Source: Siphonodentalium dalli (Eukaryota > Mollusca > Scaphopoda > Gadilida > Siphonodentaliidae). Taken from it: a stretch of 64,000 bases of DNA. The notes beneath the pieces were generated by a model, which searched no databases, had not been told where the DNA came from, and saw only the letters and a list, made by a program, of their open reading frames with translations. Within the stretch, counting starts at the first letter, position 1. Every line of letters starts with the position of its first letter. The translations under genes and the position numbers were made by a program. The stretch is taken from NCBI GenBank assembly GCA_032622095.1, contig CP136066.1:167162664-167226663 (forward strand). The letters are read 5' to 3'. Below are positions 34,121-46,872 of the stretch, piece by piece.

Positions 34121-34224
34121 TTAAATGTGCTTGCTTCGGTGAGCGCGAACAAATTCTCATTCTTATCGAAATGGCCATGTATTCATCAGAATGTCACATT
34201 GAGGACTCAAATCTAGCTTTAAAA

Positions 34225-34330
34225 TCGGTTCCGATTTTCGCCCATGTCGGGGTTAGAACCCGAGCCAACCTAGTTTAGCCCATGCTATTGTCCACGACCT
34301 GACTACTTCGGCTGAGGCTAAGGGTATATT
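34225..34330 (-). repeat. Possible tRNA-derived SINE remnant
   Basis: On the minus strand, GGTTCTAACCCC resembles a Pol III B box (GGTTCRANTCC) and a TAGTCAGGTCGTGG stretch about 50 bp earlier could be an A box. It does not fold into a complete tRNA by eye. Weak. Confidence 0.25.
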
Positions 34331-34347
34331 ATAATTTGGCCTCTTAA

Positions 34348-34795
34348 AGGTACACAATCCGATCAGACGCTCCTAAAATACTACTTCTTTGGTTTCAGGG
34401 TTAAACATATTTGATTCGAGTCGAGGAACCCACCCATCAAAACTCAGAGTGATCAGATATAGATTTTTGAAGTTTGTTATTTCTCGAGATGTGTAATAAT
34501 ATGTGGCCCAGAAACACGTGGTCAAACGGAGGGTCTCGGACAAAATTGCCGATGAAGATGGATAACTCTAAAATCAAGTGGTAGGCCTAATACGGTCAAA
34601 TTTCGTGATACTTTAGTGATAACACGGCCATATTTTGTTGAACAAAATGTTGATAAATAACAAGTTTTGGGAAATTTGTTACCATAGTTGACAGTGGTTA
34701 GCGTTATTTTGTTGCAATAAATCGATTCTGATAACTGACACGTATTTTGAAGAAATGTTGATGGTATGGGAACCGTCTGATCGGATTGAGTACCT
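34348..34795. mobile_element. TTAA-flanked miniature element, AGGTAC family, copy 2
   Basis: AGGTACACAATCCG at the left and CGGATTGAGTACCT at the right, with TTAA at 34344-34347 and 34796-34799. The 448-bp body aligns with 13752-14230 (reverse orientation in part) and 41433-41887, sharing TTTGATTCGAGTCGAGGAAC and TGGATAACTCTAAAATCAAG. Confidence 0.88.
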
Positions 34796-35485
34796 TTAAT
34801 TATCAGGCCAAATAAAGAAAAGAAAAAAAAGAAAGAAACATACTTGCAATTACCGTCATTCGTATTGCACAGGCATCGCAAAAATCCACAAAATCTTTCT
34901 AAGTATAATCGATCTTTTTTGCGTTGAAATCGATCACAAAAGTTCATAACTGAGAACGCTCTTTATTATCTACCGTAAATCATGGACGCTCTTTATGCGA
35001 TCATTGGATTTGTTTAGCTAGGCTGACATTTCAAAACGTATTAAAACTTCATCCTTTTAAAGTCGATATCTGGCCCTCAAAACACCCCTCATAGGTTGGA
35101 TCTAAACATATGATGTCCTGGTATAGAAAATGTATATATAGTGGTTTTCCCTTATAAGAAACACTCGGGTAAATTCCCGTGAAAAAAAACTGCTTTCCGA
35201 AGGGTGTCGAGAAGGATTTTTTTTTCACCCCACCGCCCCATATATGCAACATTCCATATAGCTCAATGTCATCTCTACTAAGTCCCATATGAGGTCCCAG
35301 TAACATAAATATGGTGTTTTTGCAGTTATAAATTCTTATAATATGTTTTAAACTGTTACAAATGTCATATAAGGGCACAAAAGGTCTTTAGTAAAAAAAT
35401 TGCATGAGGGTGTAAAAAAAAAACACGTTTTTTGCCCCTCGGACCACCCACCACCCCGGCATACCTTCCTGCAAATTTGTTACTA

Positions 35486-36008
35486 CACTCTTAGAACAAA
35501 TGTGTATAAATACTACACAATATGTGTTACATTTGATCTTAAACAAAATTGTGTAGAAATGCAACATGACATAAATGTGTCGGTGGAATTTTCTCAAAAT
35601 TGAATATGAGTGAATATGTGAGTATATTATATTTAATAGATGAGATATTTTCTATTTGAGACATAAACCTCGTAAAAGCTGCCATAATAAAACATTGGCA
35701 GCTGCTTTAAAACTTTGTGCTACACAATTATGTGTTGTTCAGTTTTTACACAAACATAGTGTATAACAAAGTTTAAAGCTGCTGCCAATTGTTTGTTATG
35801 TGGTAGCCTTTACGAGTTTTGTGTCTCCAATAGAACACATTTCATCTAATAACTATGATACACTCACATATTCAATCATATTCAACGTTGATGATATTCC
35901 ACCGACATATTTAATAATTATATGTCATGTGTCATTTCTACACAATTTTGTTTAAGATCAAATGTAACACATTTTGTGTAGTATTTATACACATTTGTTC
36001 TAAGAGTG
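35486..36008. mobile_element. TA-flanked palindromic miniature element (523 bp)
   Basis: Almost the whole element is one inverted repeat. CACTCTTAGAACAAATGTGT at the left end is mirrored exactly at the right end, and the arms continue with TACTACACAA, GTTACATTTGATCTTAAACA and GGCAGC motifs to a centre near 35.75 kb. TA flanks both ends (35484-35485 and 36009-36010), as for TA-targeting DNA transposons. No coding capacity. Confidence 0.88.
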
Positions 36009-36039
36009 TACCCCCCTGTGTACACGATTGATTTTTTAA

Positions 36040-36360
36040 AACCCGAAATCGAACCTAACCTGTATTTTATAGCTGTAAACAACATGCATACTAAGTTTCG
36101 TCGATATAGATCCAATTCGGTCAGCATTAACTGAAGTTATCCGGAAACGAACATTGAGCCCAAATTCCAACAAACGCTGGGAACTCTTGTAAAAGTAGGG
36201 GTTTGGAACACGACATCGAAGTTCATCTTTATTTTATGGTATTGAACATACATACCAAATTTCATTCGCTTAAGTTCTATAGAACTAAATCAGTTATCGC
36301 CGCAAACGAAAATTGGACAGGCAGACGGACAGAAAAAACAATAAAAACATAATACGCCCC
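36040..36360 (+). repeat. Possible retroelement 3' tail remnant
   Basis: Two passages of the form 'CATGCATACTAAGTTTCGTC' and 'CATACATACCAAATTTCATT' are followed by GACAGGCAGACGGACAG, a pattern seen at the 3' end of many invertebrate non-LTR elements. No coding part is attached. Confidence 0.3.
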
Positions 36361-39300
36361 AATTTAAACATGCATGCATGGTTTCAAACTTCCAGTTACA
36401 ACAACAATCTAAATCTTAGTTAACACGATTTTCTGCAAATGTTGAAAACTAAATACGACATGCAATTATATGTATAATTATTTAATGTAAACATACCTTT
36501 TTCTAATTCCAAACAAATAAAATAACATACAGACAAAATTCTAAATAGAAACCATAAACATAATATGTATTTGTACTATAAATAAAAAAAAAACGATTGG
36601 GGCACAAGTTTTAAACTTACCCACACTGCCAAACTATTAGCGGCCTATCAATGGACACTGGGGCATCTCGGGCCACATACTAGACCAATTATATACCAAA
36701 TAATATAATTTTTGTTTATGAAAAATGTAATTTAAATTGAATAGATAATATTTTTGTGACCATCTAAAACATCAAATCTTCATGAAATAAATACATAGCA
36801 CATTCGATATCATCAAAATCGATTTTCTCTAGAATGGCAAATCTTATTCCAAACATGTTATATCATACAATAGAATCTAACTGAAAATTAAACTAAGTTC
36901 CCTAAAAATTAGCCCGGAACCCTGAATGCATCTTGAAAAACTTGCGTATAAAATACTAAATTTGGGGGGAAAACACATCTCAATGACACCGACATATAAT
37001 ATTCTCCGTTTGTAGTTGGAACGAACACGTGGATTCTCTTCAAATCGATATTGTTTTCGAAACACCTGTATCGAGTTCAGTTCATTGGGTCATTGAATCG
37101 TCTATCGTTTTTAACAGCTAGTTAACTAATGATGGTACTTGGATTTCAAAGGATTTTGACTTCTCATTATTTGAAACCAAAACAAATAGCGGGAACACAC
37201 AAAGAAGTCAGCTTTCCGCGCGCGACATTTCCATGGCTTTTGTTAATAGGAACTGTCAGAATTGCTTCCTTGTTGAGTCGCCGTTGTGCATCATTATAAT
37301 TATCCCACTTGATTTTTAAACTTGATCACGCGACTCGTTCACTGAATAGGGAAACCCCATCAGTTGGCGAAATTACGTCATCTGCGCGAGAATTAATTCC
37401 GAGAATATCTCTATTTTCAAAAATAATCACACAGGAACCAGGGTTGTGACTACAGATTGTCTCCCCTTTCCATGCGGCCCGTGCCCAACTCCGAATTTCC
37501 GAATGCACGTCCGCATTCCACCTGAGTTAAAATCCCGTTATATATCATAAGTTATAGATAGGTTTATTGAATTGAATAAGGGTATGATAATGTAATAAAA
37601 TGTTTTAACAAGTTTAAGTTAATTGTTATAACAGTTTATATGTAGTAATGCACAATGTCCAGCAATTTTCACCAACATGGGAGGAGGTACTGTACTTCAA
37701 ATATATGCTGAGCCATTATCTTTGGCATAGGTCCCATCAAGCATTTTATTTTATTTTCGGCAGAAATGGTAGTTGTAAACAAATATTTGTAATTTGGCTT
37801 CTTCGTCCAATTTGTCAAAATGATATCAGTAAATAAGCTTCTTCTTCCGGGTAGCTATGTTAGAGCTGAGAAATATTTGAAATAGAACGGAAGGTATCGT
37901 AGCAATTTAAAAAATATGTCTTGCAAGTGCAGATGACAGAATTCGGGTTATTTTCCTATAACCAAACACACATATAGTTGGTCTTCACTGAATACGAAAA
38001 TCATATTACGTATCCCAATTTTTCACGTTTTGTGAACTTTCCCATGTTTTGTAAAAAATATTTAAACCATAAAACCTGTGATGCCACATTTAACACAGGC
38101 TACACTGGAAGTTATGTCACCAGATGCTTATTGTTCTATTTTTCAGTCCCCTAAAACCCTCGAAATCGTGTACTGCTAACTTCAGTAAACGGTAAAAGCG
38201 GTTTAGGGTGGATACACACATGCATGAAATTTCTGTTTGTAAAATACATGTATTTTACATGGTAAATGTATTTTACATGGCCACACCAATAATTGACAAC
38301 ATTAATCACCTGCGCCCGAGCGGTTCATTGTTAACAGGCCAGACAAGTGAGTAGTGATAAGCGAAGTCAAACTGTCTGTTATCAGGACATTTAAGGCCAG
38401 TCCAAAACATGTCTTCTCTTACGGATGCGAAAATTAGTCTGGCATATGCAGGCTTGATATAGAACATGTGTACGTCGCTTGGCATCGAGTAATGGTTTTA
38501 ATATTGGTTGACCGAATGTAAATATAGGCACATGTATATATAATGTATATAATAGGCATAATTACCAATTGGGTGACCAACGTTTCATAGTGTATGTAAC
38601 TCATCAACATGTCTTCTCTTACGGATGCGGAAATTAGTCTGGCAGGCTTGATATAGAACATTTCCGGCCATGATGCTTGTTTGGCTTGGGGTCTCGAAAG
38701 ATTCAAATCGCCAAGGGACTTATTTGAATGTATCGGTCGGAATAATCTGGGCAAGAAGGTACAATATAATATGTTTTCCTTAAATAGCTCAAAGTTAGCC
38801 ACAGGGTCCGCGCTGGCAGCAAATTTGATTTTTGGCAAATATTTTGCCAAATGAAAATAATTTTTGCCAAATGTTGTTAGAAGTTGTCAAATTCTATCAA
38901 TTCTACAAACATTGTGCCTTTTATTTTGATTATTTCAACAATCGCTGCTTGAGCGTCCATTGATATCGACAGGAAAGCAGTTAATTACTGATAATTATCG
39001 CCTCTATACTTAGCCACCCCGCATGGTAGCTTTCTCGATTATATAGCCCCAAGTCGGGGATCATATATAGCCCCTGCGTCGGGGAAATCCTGATCCACCA
39101 CTGCTATAAATATCAAGAGAGGACTGGTAATTATTTAAATAAAACGTCCACCATATGGATTATCACACGAACAATTATTTTAAGTGGCCTGGCGACTCGG
39201 TCCAAGATAGAGATTTCTCTACATTCCGACTTAATTGGAACTCGAACTCAGTGCGGTCAACACGTCGGCAATGATTGGGTTGTCAGTGGACACATATTAC

Positions 39301-40770
39301 ATTGTCTGTATGATCCATGTAAAACGCCAAATACACGATAATTACAGAGATTACATGCATGTGTGTATCCACCCTTAACAATCATCCGTTGAGAAGCGAT
39401 CTCTTCCGATTAGGATTTGTGTGGCCCAACAGAGGCAGTTGCAAGACACCCTGTCCATTCTCTCCTCACACTTCACCCGCGGGGTTCAATTCAATCGAAG
39501 AGTATTATTGCCTTCGCCAGAAAATGACATATAAGACAAAATACATATAATGAACACAAAATATTATACATCATTCATAACGATCACACCACGCATACCA
39601 GCCTTCCAACATGATCTGTCCACTGACTATCCCTTCCAGTGTCGGTGAAAATATAGCAACCATGTTATATCTCTGCCTCTAGACTGATTTCGGTCAAACA
39701 ATGCTTGATGTATATAGGGTGTCATATAGAAACCTCTCCACACACCACACCCCGATCCCAATATTGCCACCGCCCAGATGGGTGCGAATATGGTATCCTT
39801 GTCTCGGATTATCCAATCGGAAGTTATCTTATATCAACGCAAGACGCATACACAGCACTGTCCGTATCATGTACACAAATCCCAGTCGTAAGAGATAGAT
39901 TTTTGCTGGTTGGTTGTTAAATTGGTGTAACTGTTCGGTATATACATGTAAAATTTTGATGACGCTAATACGCTGTCGTAGTTTTATCCCCCTTTTCGAC
40001 TCAGACATGTTTAGCACGCACTTAATTTTGTGCATGCTGGCGTGTACTCCGTCGTTTTAATTTTTTTAAAATGAAATCAACATGGCAACCTGTGTGTACC
40101 TGCGATTACGACTGAGATTGGTTGGACATATTTTATTATAGTTCAGTTATCACCACTTTTTTACTTGGCACTTTTATTGCATTTGTTGTTTTTGTTTGCC
40201 ATTTCGATCTGAAATTTAAAGTTGTGGCGTTGGAATTAGCGATATCAATTTGCTAGCTAATTACGTGTACATAATTTATGAACCGAAAGAGCCATCTCCT
40301 TTTAACATGGCTACCCTTTTTGAAGCCCGCGTGTACTGTATATATGTAGTAACATTGGGACTAACACACCAAGTATTCTAGTTGGAAATTGGAACATTCC
40401 AGCATAACACCCATATGTTAGCATTCTTTCCAACTTATGGTAAAAACACTTTGCAACTGTTCTTCCAGAAATTAAATTCCCAACAGTTTCTGTTGAAAAT
40501 TGTGTCTACAATTGGGACACATACGACCACTTTACGTCATGACCCTGACATGGACGTAGGCTGGAGGATTTACGTTTGATGTTGCAACTTCAAATTTGTA
40601 GCAACACCTCCCCCCCCCCCCCGTGACAACATTACCAACTGTATCAGGTCTCATCGTTGACGTTTTGGGTTGCACTCACAATCCATACGAATGCATGATT
40701 AAACAAATATTTTCTATTGATGTGGTCAATTGCGTAGGAATTCTGTCGGACAAATTTTCGGGCGATATAA
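36360..40770. other. Intronic DNA without recognised gene
   Basis: Mostly single-copy by eye. The one repeat is a ~58-bp direct duplication (38405-38466 and 38608-38660) around TGTCTTCTCTTACGGATGCG. A 138-codon minus-strand frame (38434-38850) spans this duplication and shows no family resemblance. Confidence 0.5.
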
Positions 40771-40777
40771 CCATTAA

Positions 40778-40984
40778 CCCTTTCAGTGCCAAGTCCGATT
40801 TTTGCATCAGCTCATATTTCCTTGATCATTTTTCAAATTTAATGATTATAATAATGTGATACATTGATGGAAAGAGCCCTAAGAGCTCTTTCCATCAATG
40901 TATCACATTATTATAATCAATAAATTTGAAAAATGATCAAGGTAATATGGGTTGATACAAAAATCGGACTTGGCACTGAAAGGG
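40778..40984. mobile_element. TTAA-type palindromic miniature element beside exon 2 (207 bp)
   Basis: CCCTTTCAGTGCCAAGTCCG is mirrored by CGGACTTGGCACTGAAAGGG, and the arms continue nearly perfectly to a centre at AGAGCCCTAAGAGCTCT (about 40.88 kb). The left flank is TTAA (40774-40777) and the right is TTAG (40985-40988), one change from a duplication. It ends 66 bp before the exon 2 acceptor AG. Confidence 0.85.
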
Positions 40985-41050
40985 TTAGATGAACTACCCG
41001 CCGTGATTTGAGTTGAGTTCTGAACAGTGAACACGATCATCATCTTGCAG

Positions 41051-41220
41051 GGATGAAAAAGGGAGAAGGAGCAAAGAAGCGGAAGTTGGGCAGGAACCCC
41101 AGAGTGCCATTCACCCAACACCAGGTGGCGTCACTTGAACAGAAGTTCAAGAACACACACTACTTGAGTAGCATGGACGTGGCGGAACTATCATCTGCGC
41201 TCAACCTCACAGAGACCAGA
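41051..41220 (+). CDS. Msxlx-like: Homeobox gene exon 2: homeodomain positions 1-44
   Basis: Acceptor TTGCAG ends at 41050 and donor GTGAGT starts at 41221. The exon adds two bases to the split codon (giving Arg124), then 56 codons: a basic linker MKKGEGAKKRK followed by homeodomain residues 1-44. Diagnostic residues are in place: Arg5 in the N-terminal arm, Pro7, Phe8, Leu16 and Phe20 of helix 1, and the LNLTET stretch at the end of helix 2. The exon boundary between homeodomain residues 44 and 45 is a known recurrent intron site in ANTP-class homeoboxes. A palindromic TTAA-type miniature element ends only 66 bp upstream of the acceptor. Confidence 0.92.
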
Positions 41221-41432
41221 GTGAGTTATCAACCCAACTCTTTGTTATCCATTAATGAATAATTTTTTTGCGGATCTATGCCTTTTAGCAAACAAATATA
41301 TACAAGATGACAGAGCGCCAGTATAGTTATTCGAAATGTAAATTTTGTAGATAACGCTGCATACATTGTGGTGATGGTGTCTCTAAAATAGCTCTTTCGA
41401 AGCCCAAAATTATGGATACATAATTTGGTAAG

Positions 41433-41887
41433 AGGTATCTCAAAACATAACTATTAAGCGCCCCTCAATTACTATTTATTTGGCTTCGGAGGAAAAAAAT
41501 ATTTGATTCGAGTCGATGAACCCACCCATCAAAGCTCAGAGTGATCAGATATCGATTTTTTAAATCTATTGATTTTCACCACCTGGAATATATAGTGGCC
41601 CAGTAAAAGAAGACGGAGAAGAATGTCTCGGATCAAATATCGGATGAAGGTGGATAACTCTAAAATAAAGTGCCTTTTTTGTGTCAGATATTTGATAAAA
41701 CCGGCAAAATATCGTTGAAAAAAATGTTGATAAATAACAGGTTTTGAGCAATTTTATACTATAGTTGACTGTGGTTAACATTATTTTTGGGCAACTAATC
41801 GATTCTGATAACTGAAGCGACATTTCAAAAAAAAAATTGTTATTGGAATCTGATGATATGGGAACCATCGAATCGGACTGAGTACAT
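41433..41887. mobile_element. TTAA-flanked miniature element, AGGTAC family, copy 3 (diverged)
   Basis: The body aligns with 34348-34795 (TTTGATTCGAGTCGATGAAC, GGATAACTCTAAAATAAAG, AATCGATTCTGATAACTGA). The left end has decayed to AGGTATCTCAAAAC; the right end CGGACTGAGTACAT is followed by TTAA (41888-41891). Confidence 0.78.
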
Positions 41888-41899
41888 TTAATACAGCCC

Positions 41900-44370
41900 A
41901 AAGCAGTGGAATAGTAGTATCATGATCGGAAGCAAGATCATAAGAACAGTTCCCGTATAGGTATCTGCTTCCCATCTTTTTGCCAACATTGAAATATTTC
42001 TGAGTGATTATACAAAGATATGCATTATATATATGGATTGCATATTCTAAAAGCCTGTAACATTCACCTCACAATTATAACGGTGCATGTGCACATACAT
42101 TGTTGGCCGATGCACTCCATGTGGCATCCAAATGGACTAGGCAGTGGGTCAGTAATTGTTTGATTGTGTATGTGTTGTCGACAATAATATACAAAATCAA
42201 ATGGTTTTGGTAACCAGTGAATGATGTAAAAGGCTCAGAGGGCTAGATGATATTTGCAAATATTTTGTTATAATTTTATATTGTTGACATGCTGATGTCA
42301 CATTTTGTCATTAAAACTGGGTTTATGTTTTATGTATGTAGCCATGTATATGACTACTGGTACATGCTTATTGACTTGAATATCGACTGGCAGATATAAT
42401 GAGAAAGAATAAGATATTGATGGCCACTGCATGAACATGTAATAGTATTGAAAGTGGAATACAAATGTTTATCATTTAACACCCTGTAGATCCCGCTTCC
42501 GAGAAAACGTGGCTTCCAGGAAATTGAGTTTGTAAACAAAATCACACTTGTGTCACCATGCACGAGAAAACCATTGTTTAAACGATTTTGTTATTTCGTG
42601 ACGGCGAGATATTTGCAAATCTAAATAAAAGAATGGTGACAGATAACAGAAGCCGAAAGGTGCGCAGACTTAGATATTTGTTGGCAGTTTTATTTTGTTT
42701 CTATTTCCAAACTTCATCGAAATACTGAAAAAATGTAGTTAATCAGATGACTTGCACTGAATAACTGTTATTCGGGGCTTATTTTGTCAATTGTGCTGAC
42801 CGGACAGATCTATTGGAAAATGTCAGTGATAAAACCGAATTATGTGAAATACTGGTTAACTTTGACGAATGCCATAACATTGTAATGTTTCCAGTAACGA
42901 GCGAGGAGCAATGTGCTATAGCAATGTGCTCCTACCTATTGCAGCATAAACGAACTTTTAATCCGATTGCAAAGGCACTGTAGCATATCATTCAATGGGT
43001 ACGGTGGTTGACGGCTAAATATGTCCAACAGAACTTCATAAAAATCCCATGGAAATACGAAGTGACCATCTGGGATCCAACTTCAAGTTGATAGCGGGTT
43101 AATTAGCACGCCTGTGTCACAGGTGTGTACATATATATGGCAAATTTTGGCGGTATGTTTTAGATGGTCATGAAGAGTCTGGTAGGGTCCCGAAGTTATG
43201 GAAGGGGGTCTGTGTATTTGTATGCTGCTATTTTTTGTGCAGTAAATGGGATAGTTGTGGAAATGCTAGATTTTAGTTTTAAAAACAAACCGAAAAGGAC
43301 GCATTTGTTGTCACCGAATGTCGGATGACGTTCTAAGGGAAAATTGACCACTTGAAGTTCAACTAGGCTTAACCCATTGCCGGCAGGGCTTACAGTTAAC
43401 ACTGTCGCATATGGAAAATAATTGGTTGTTTGTAACCTTCAAAGGGTAGCCAATTAGTAACAAATTACTGGTCAGGATATTAAGGTCCTTCATTTTGTGA
43501 TGATGTAATGATTACCAATACCTTCATTATAGCAATACCCCCATATTAAACGAATGACACAAACAAGTAATTGGACTGTTTCGGTGTCATTAAATCAGTC
43601 TCCCGTTGTTTCTGCTCAGCGACTTATCTGAAACCGACACTTAGAGCCACGGAAACGGAACGCTCATAGTGAATTAGCATTTATTTGCTGCGCACTGAGA
43701 AGTTCCTTTCATTAACAGACACCATAACAAAATGAACATATGCGCCGATTCTAAGAATTATGTAATAAAATAAGATAAAATGAGTTATTTCAATACACAA
43801 ATGGAGGCAGTTGCAAATAACATTTAATACACGAACAGTTAAACATTAAAATAAAAAACATGTTATATATACGACGCATGGATATAGTCCTTCGTATACA
43901 CGATAAATTAATAATTTAATTATTAAATGTTAATTTCCCGATATTTCCAGTCTGTCTTTTCTTTTTAGAAATAATAACCGGATCATGTTGAACACGGAAT
44001 TGATTATTTGTTTGCCCTCGTTCTTTATTATGAAGATGAACGTATCATCATGAGGCATATTTTTGAGACATATCCTATAATTCTGAGCAATATCAAAGAT
44101 GTAAGTCTTTCCTGGAGTCAGTGTACGCACTGCATTTCATAATAATTTTTTTTCCAACTTTATGTTCATCACACATTTGAAAATTCTGTCTTTTAATGGC
44201 GTGTTTGGTTGCGTGTGTCGACCCCTTCATATATAGATAAAATATGATTGATAACACGTATTCTGGTGAACACCTCTCATGCTTCTGGTTTCATATGAAA
44301 ACAATTCTGAATCAAATGTTGAAACACACACGTGTTTCATGTTACTATTCAATAATAGACACATCTCTCA
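41900..44370. other. Intronic DNA without recognised gene or repeat
   Basis: About 2.5 kb of intron 2 in which I see no coding match, no tandem repeat and no foldback structure; one of the cleanest single-copy stretches in the window. Confidence 0.5.
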
Positions 44371-46290
44371 CAATGAACGACGACATTGAATAATTGACGA
44401 CAGATAATTATTACGAATAGCTATCTGTGGTCATAATTTTTTTCGGACGGTCAAAAATCCTTTTCGCAGAATTGACGACAACGAGTCCGTTAGTGAGACA
44501 ATCGTGTTTGTCACTGGCAGTAAGTGGATTGTTGTTCTGCGTGCCGTAATTATTTTATACTTAAAGGCCCACTTAATTTTCGAGTGAGTCGCCGATTATG
44601 TTTGTATACTGACTTGATGTACGGTTTTAATAACAATCTATGCCATAAAATATGATTAAAATACTATAATTCATCACTATTTGAAACATCTGTGTCACAG
44701 AAGATGCCCACAGAAAAATAGACAACTGAAATCATATAATGACTCCCCCCCCCCTGGAACCCAGAATGCAACAGAATTCAAACTTTTTCAATGGAAGGGA
44801 AATAACTCTATCTTTAATATATAGAGTTATTCCACCTGCATTGAAAATAATACTGATTTTACTGCAATCCAGATGACAAAACGCGTTGGCAACTCAACAA
44901 AAACATGTCCACATTTTATTACATCGGATAAGTTGATAATACACTGTCTTTGAGCTTCCTCTTTCAAATGGTATATAATATGGCATATATTATATATAAT
45001 GTAATCTGGTGGTTCGAAAATTAAGTGGGCCTTTAATTATGTTGTTATCAGGTCATAGCTTAGCGCTTTTTATTTCGCAAGATTCCCCTGTTTCACGACG
45101 ACGAATGATTTGATTGCCATTTATAGATACAAAATTGAGACCACAATGCCGCCACATGGCGATCACAATTTGAGGACATAATCTCATATTCATCTCCCAC
45201 ATTGAGGAGCCGAGAAACAATCGCTTATTACTTATTACTATATGATTTATTTGCGAGTGCATGTTGTTGGCAAACCAAAACCGTAATCGTAACAACGGAT
45301 AGGAAAAAAAACGACAACGAATAGAAAGCACACAAATTCTAATGACGTAGTAACCTATTCATAATAATTAACTGTCGTAGTTCAGTATGCGAAATGCATC
45401 TAATATTTGACACCTTTCGCAATATGAACGACGACAGATAATTATTACGAATAGGGTACTACGTCACTAGAATTTGTGTTCTTTATATTCGTTGTCGTTT
45501 TCCCTATTCGTTGTTACGATCATGTTTTCGGATTTTCAACAAAACTCACTAATACATCACATATTAATAAGTTCGCGATCCTTTCTCATCTCCTATATGT
45601 TGAAGATGATTCTGCGATTTTTTCCTTAAATTGTGATCGCCAGTTGGTCTTAATTTGTATCTATTATAGTGGCAATCAAATCATTCGTCGCCGTGAAACA
45701 CGAGAATCTTGCGACACAAAGCGCTAAGCTATTACCAACATAATTAGGTACAAAATAATCACGGCACGCAGAACCATAATCCCTTACTCTGGGTGGCAAG
45801 CACGATTGTGCGCTCAATATTGTTTATTCTTATAAACTGTATAACATACAGTGTTAAGAAATACACAACGTGACGTTGGGCCGGTCTTCTCCCAACACAG
45901 TATACAACATACATAATATACAGTTCACGCATTACATTAAACACGATGATATATGACAATGCAAAAATATTTTATAACATAAAGGTACATATATGTGATT
46001 GGAAGGAGATCGGTCCGCCGATATGATCACAACGCATGCGCCTGTTTGATAATTTTCAACAGAGAAATTGGAAAGAATGACTAATTATGCATGGGGGAGA
46101 ATCGTCCCCAACTATTACAGTGAGGAACTAAAGGGAGTAGTCCTCGTCCGACAATTTGGTCGGAACTTGGTCTAACAAACGGACTCGATCGGGGTCGTCA
46201 ATTCTGCGAAAAGGGGTTTGGACAGTCTGTACAAATTATGACTACAGATAACTATCTATTCGTAATAATTATCTGTCGTCGTTCATTATT
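44371..46290. mobile_element. Inverted-repeat element with internal mirrored halves
   Basis: The motif GAACGACGACAGATAATTATTACGAATAG-like occurs at the outer left (44372-44420), at the centre in both orientations (45350-45385 and 45428-45457) and reversed at the outer right (46250-46285). The halves 45053-45380 and 45425-45740 are diverged reverse complements (GCGATCACAATTTGAGG, AATCATTTGATTG parts), and the mirror continues outward through GTTCTGCGTGCCGT (44534/45770). A TTAA element (44565-45032) interrupts the left half. It may be one foldback element or two copies head to head. Confidence 0.7.
44565..45032. mobile_element. TTAA-flanked miniature element, AGGCCC family (468 bp)
   Basis: AGGCCCACTTAATTTTCGA and its reverse complement bound the element, with TTAA at 44561-44564 and 45033-45036. 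The interior holds a C-run and a repeated TATATATA part but no coding sequence. The mirrored arm of the host element (about 45745-45760) lacks it and reads TACCTAATTATG, giving an empty-site comparison. Confidence 0.87.
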
Positions 46291-46756
46291 CGAAAGAAAT
46301 TTCCAGTAAGGTATACGTTCAGTTCAGACACTTGAACGATCGGAGTGCAATCGCAACTGCTATATATATATAAGATCTGTTTTGCCATTTCAAAAACATT
46401 TATTTCAAACTGGAATAGGCTGCTTTTGACGACTGTACATGTAGCTACTGGATATTGATGTTGTGATGATTATTCTGTGCTATTTGATATGTTGAGAAAA
46501 CGACGCCAGATTATAAAAGTGTAGAATGGGTCCTCTTTATTGAGGGAAATGCTCTGATAATAAGTTCAAAAAACTTTGTTGAACTAATTATCTGAACATG
46601 TCCTATGTGATAACTACTCATCAATGAGTATTTAGTGCAGAAATTGTTAAAGATGGTCTATCTCTCCCTAACAAGTGCTATACCTATCCGGGGTATCAAA
46701 TAATTAATATGAATCGAAGACACCTTACTGAATATTCGCAGCATAGCGAGCAGGAG

Positions 46757-46824
46757 AGCTAACTCTCTCTCTCTCTTTCCCTCTCCATCTCCCTATCCCT
46801 TTCCCTCTCCCCCTCTCTCCCTCT

Positions 46825-46872
<48 letters not shown>

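Larger units (their letters stand above)
30577..41050 (+). other. Intron 1 of the homeobox gene
   Basis: A GT-AG intron of 10,474 bp. It holds Helitron ends (30971 and 32540-32977), two TTAA-type miniature elements (33730-34120, 34348-34795), a TA-type palindromic element (35486-36008), a possible retroelement tail (36040-36360) and a third TTAA-type palindrome (40778-40984). Between about 36360 and 40770 I see only a short direct repeat (38405/38608) and no coding sequence. Confidence 0.8.

Noticed and set aside
34225-34330. A functional tRNA gene on the minus strand
   Set aside because: Only a B-box-like motif is convincing; no complete cloverleaf could be drawn, so it is listed only as a weak SINE remnant.
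38434-38850. A 138-codon minus-strand frame as a gene
   Set aside because: It spans a 58-bp direct duplication inside intron 1, has low-complexity isoleucine/tyrosine runs and no recognisable domain.
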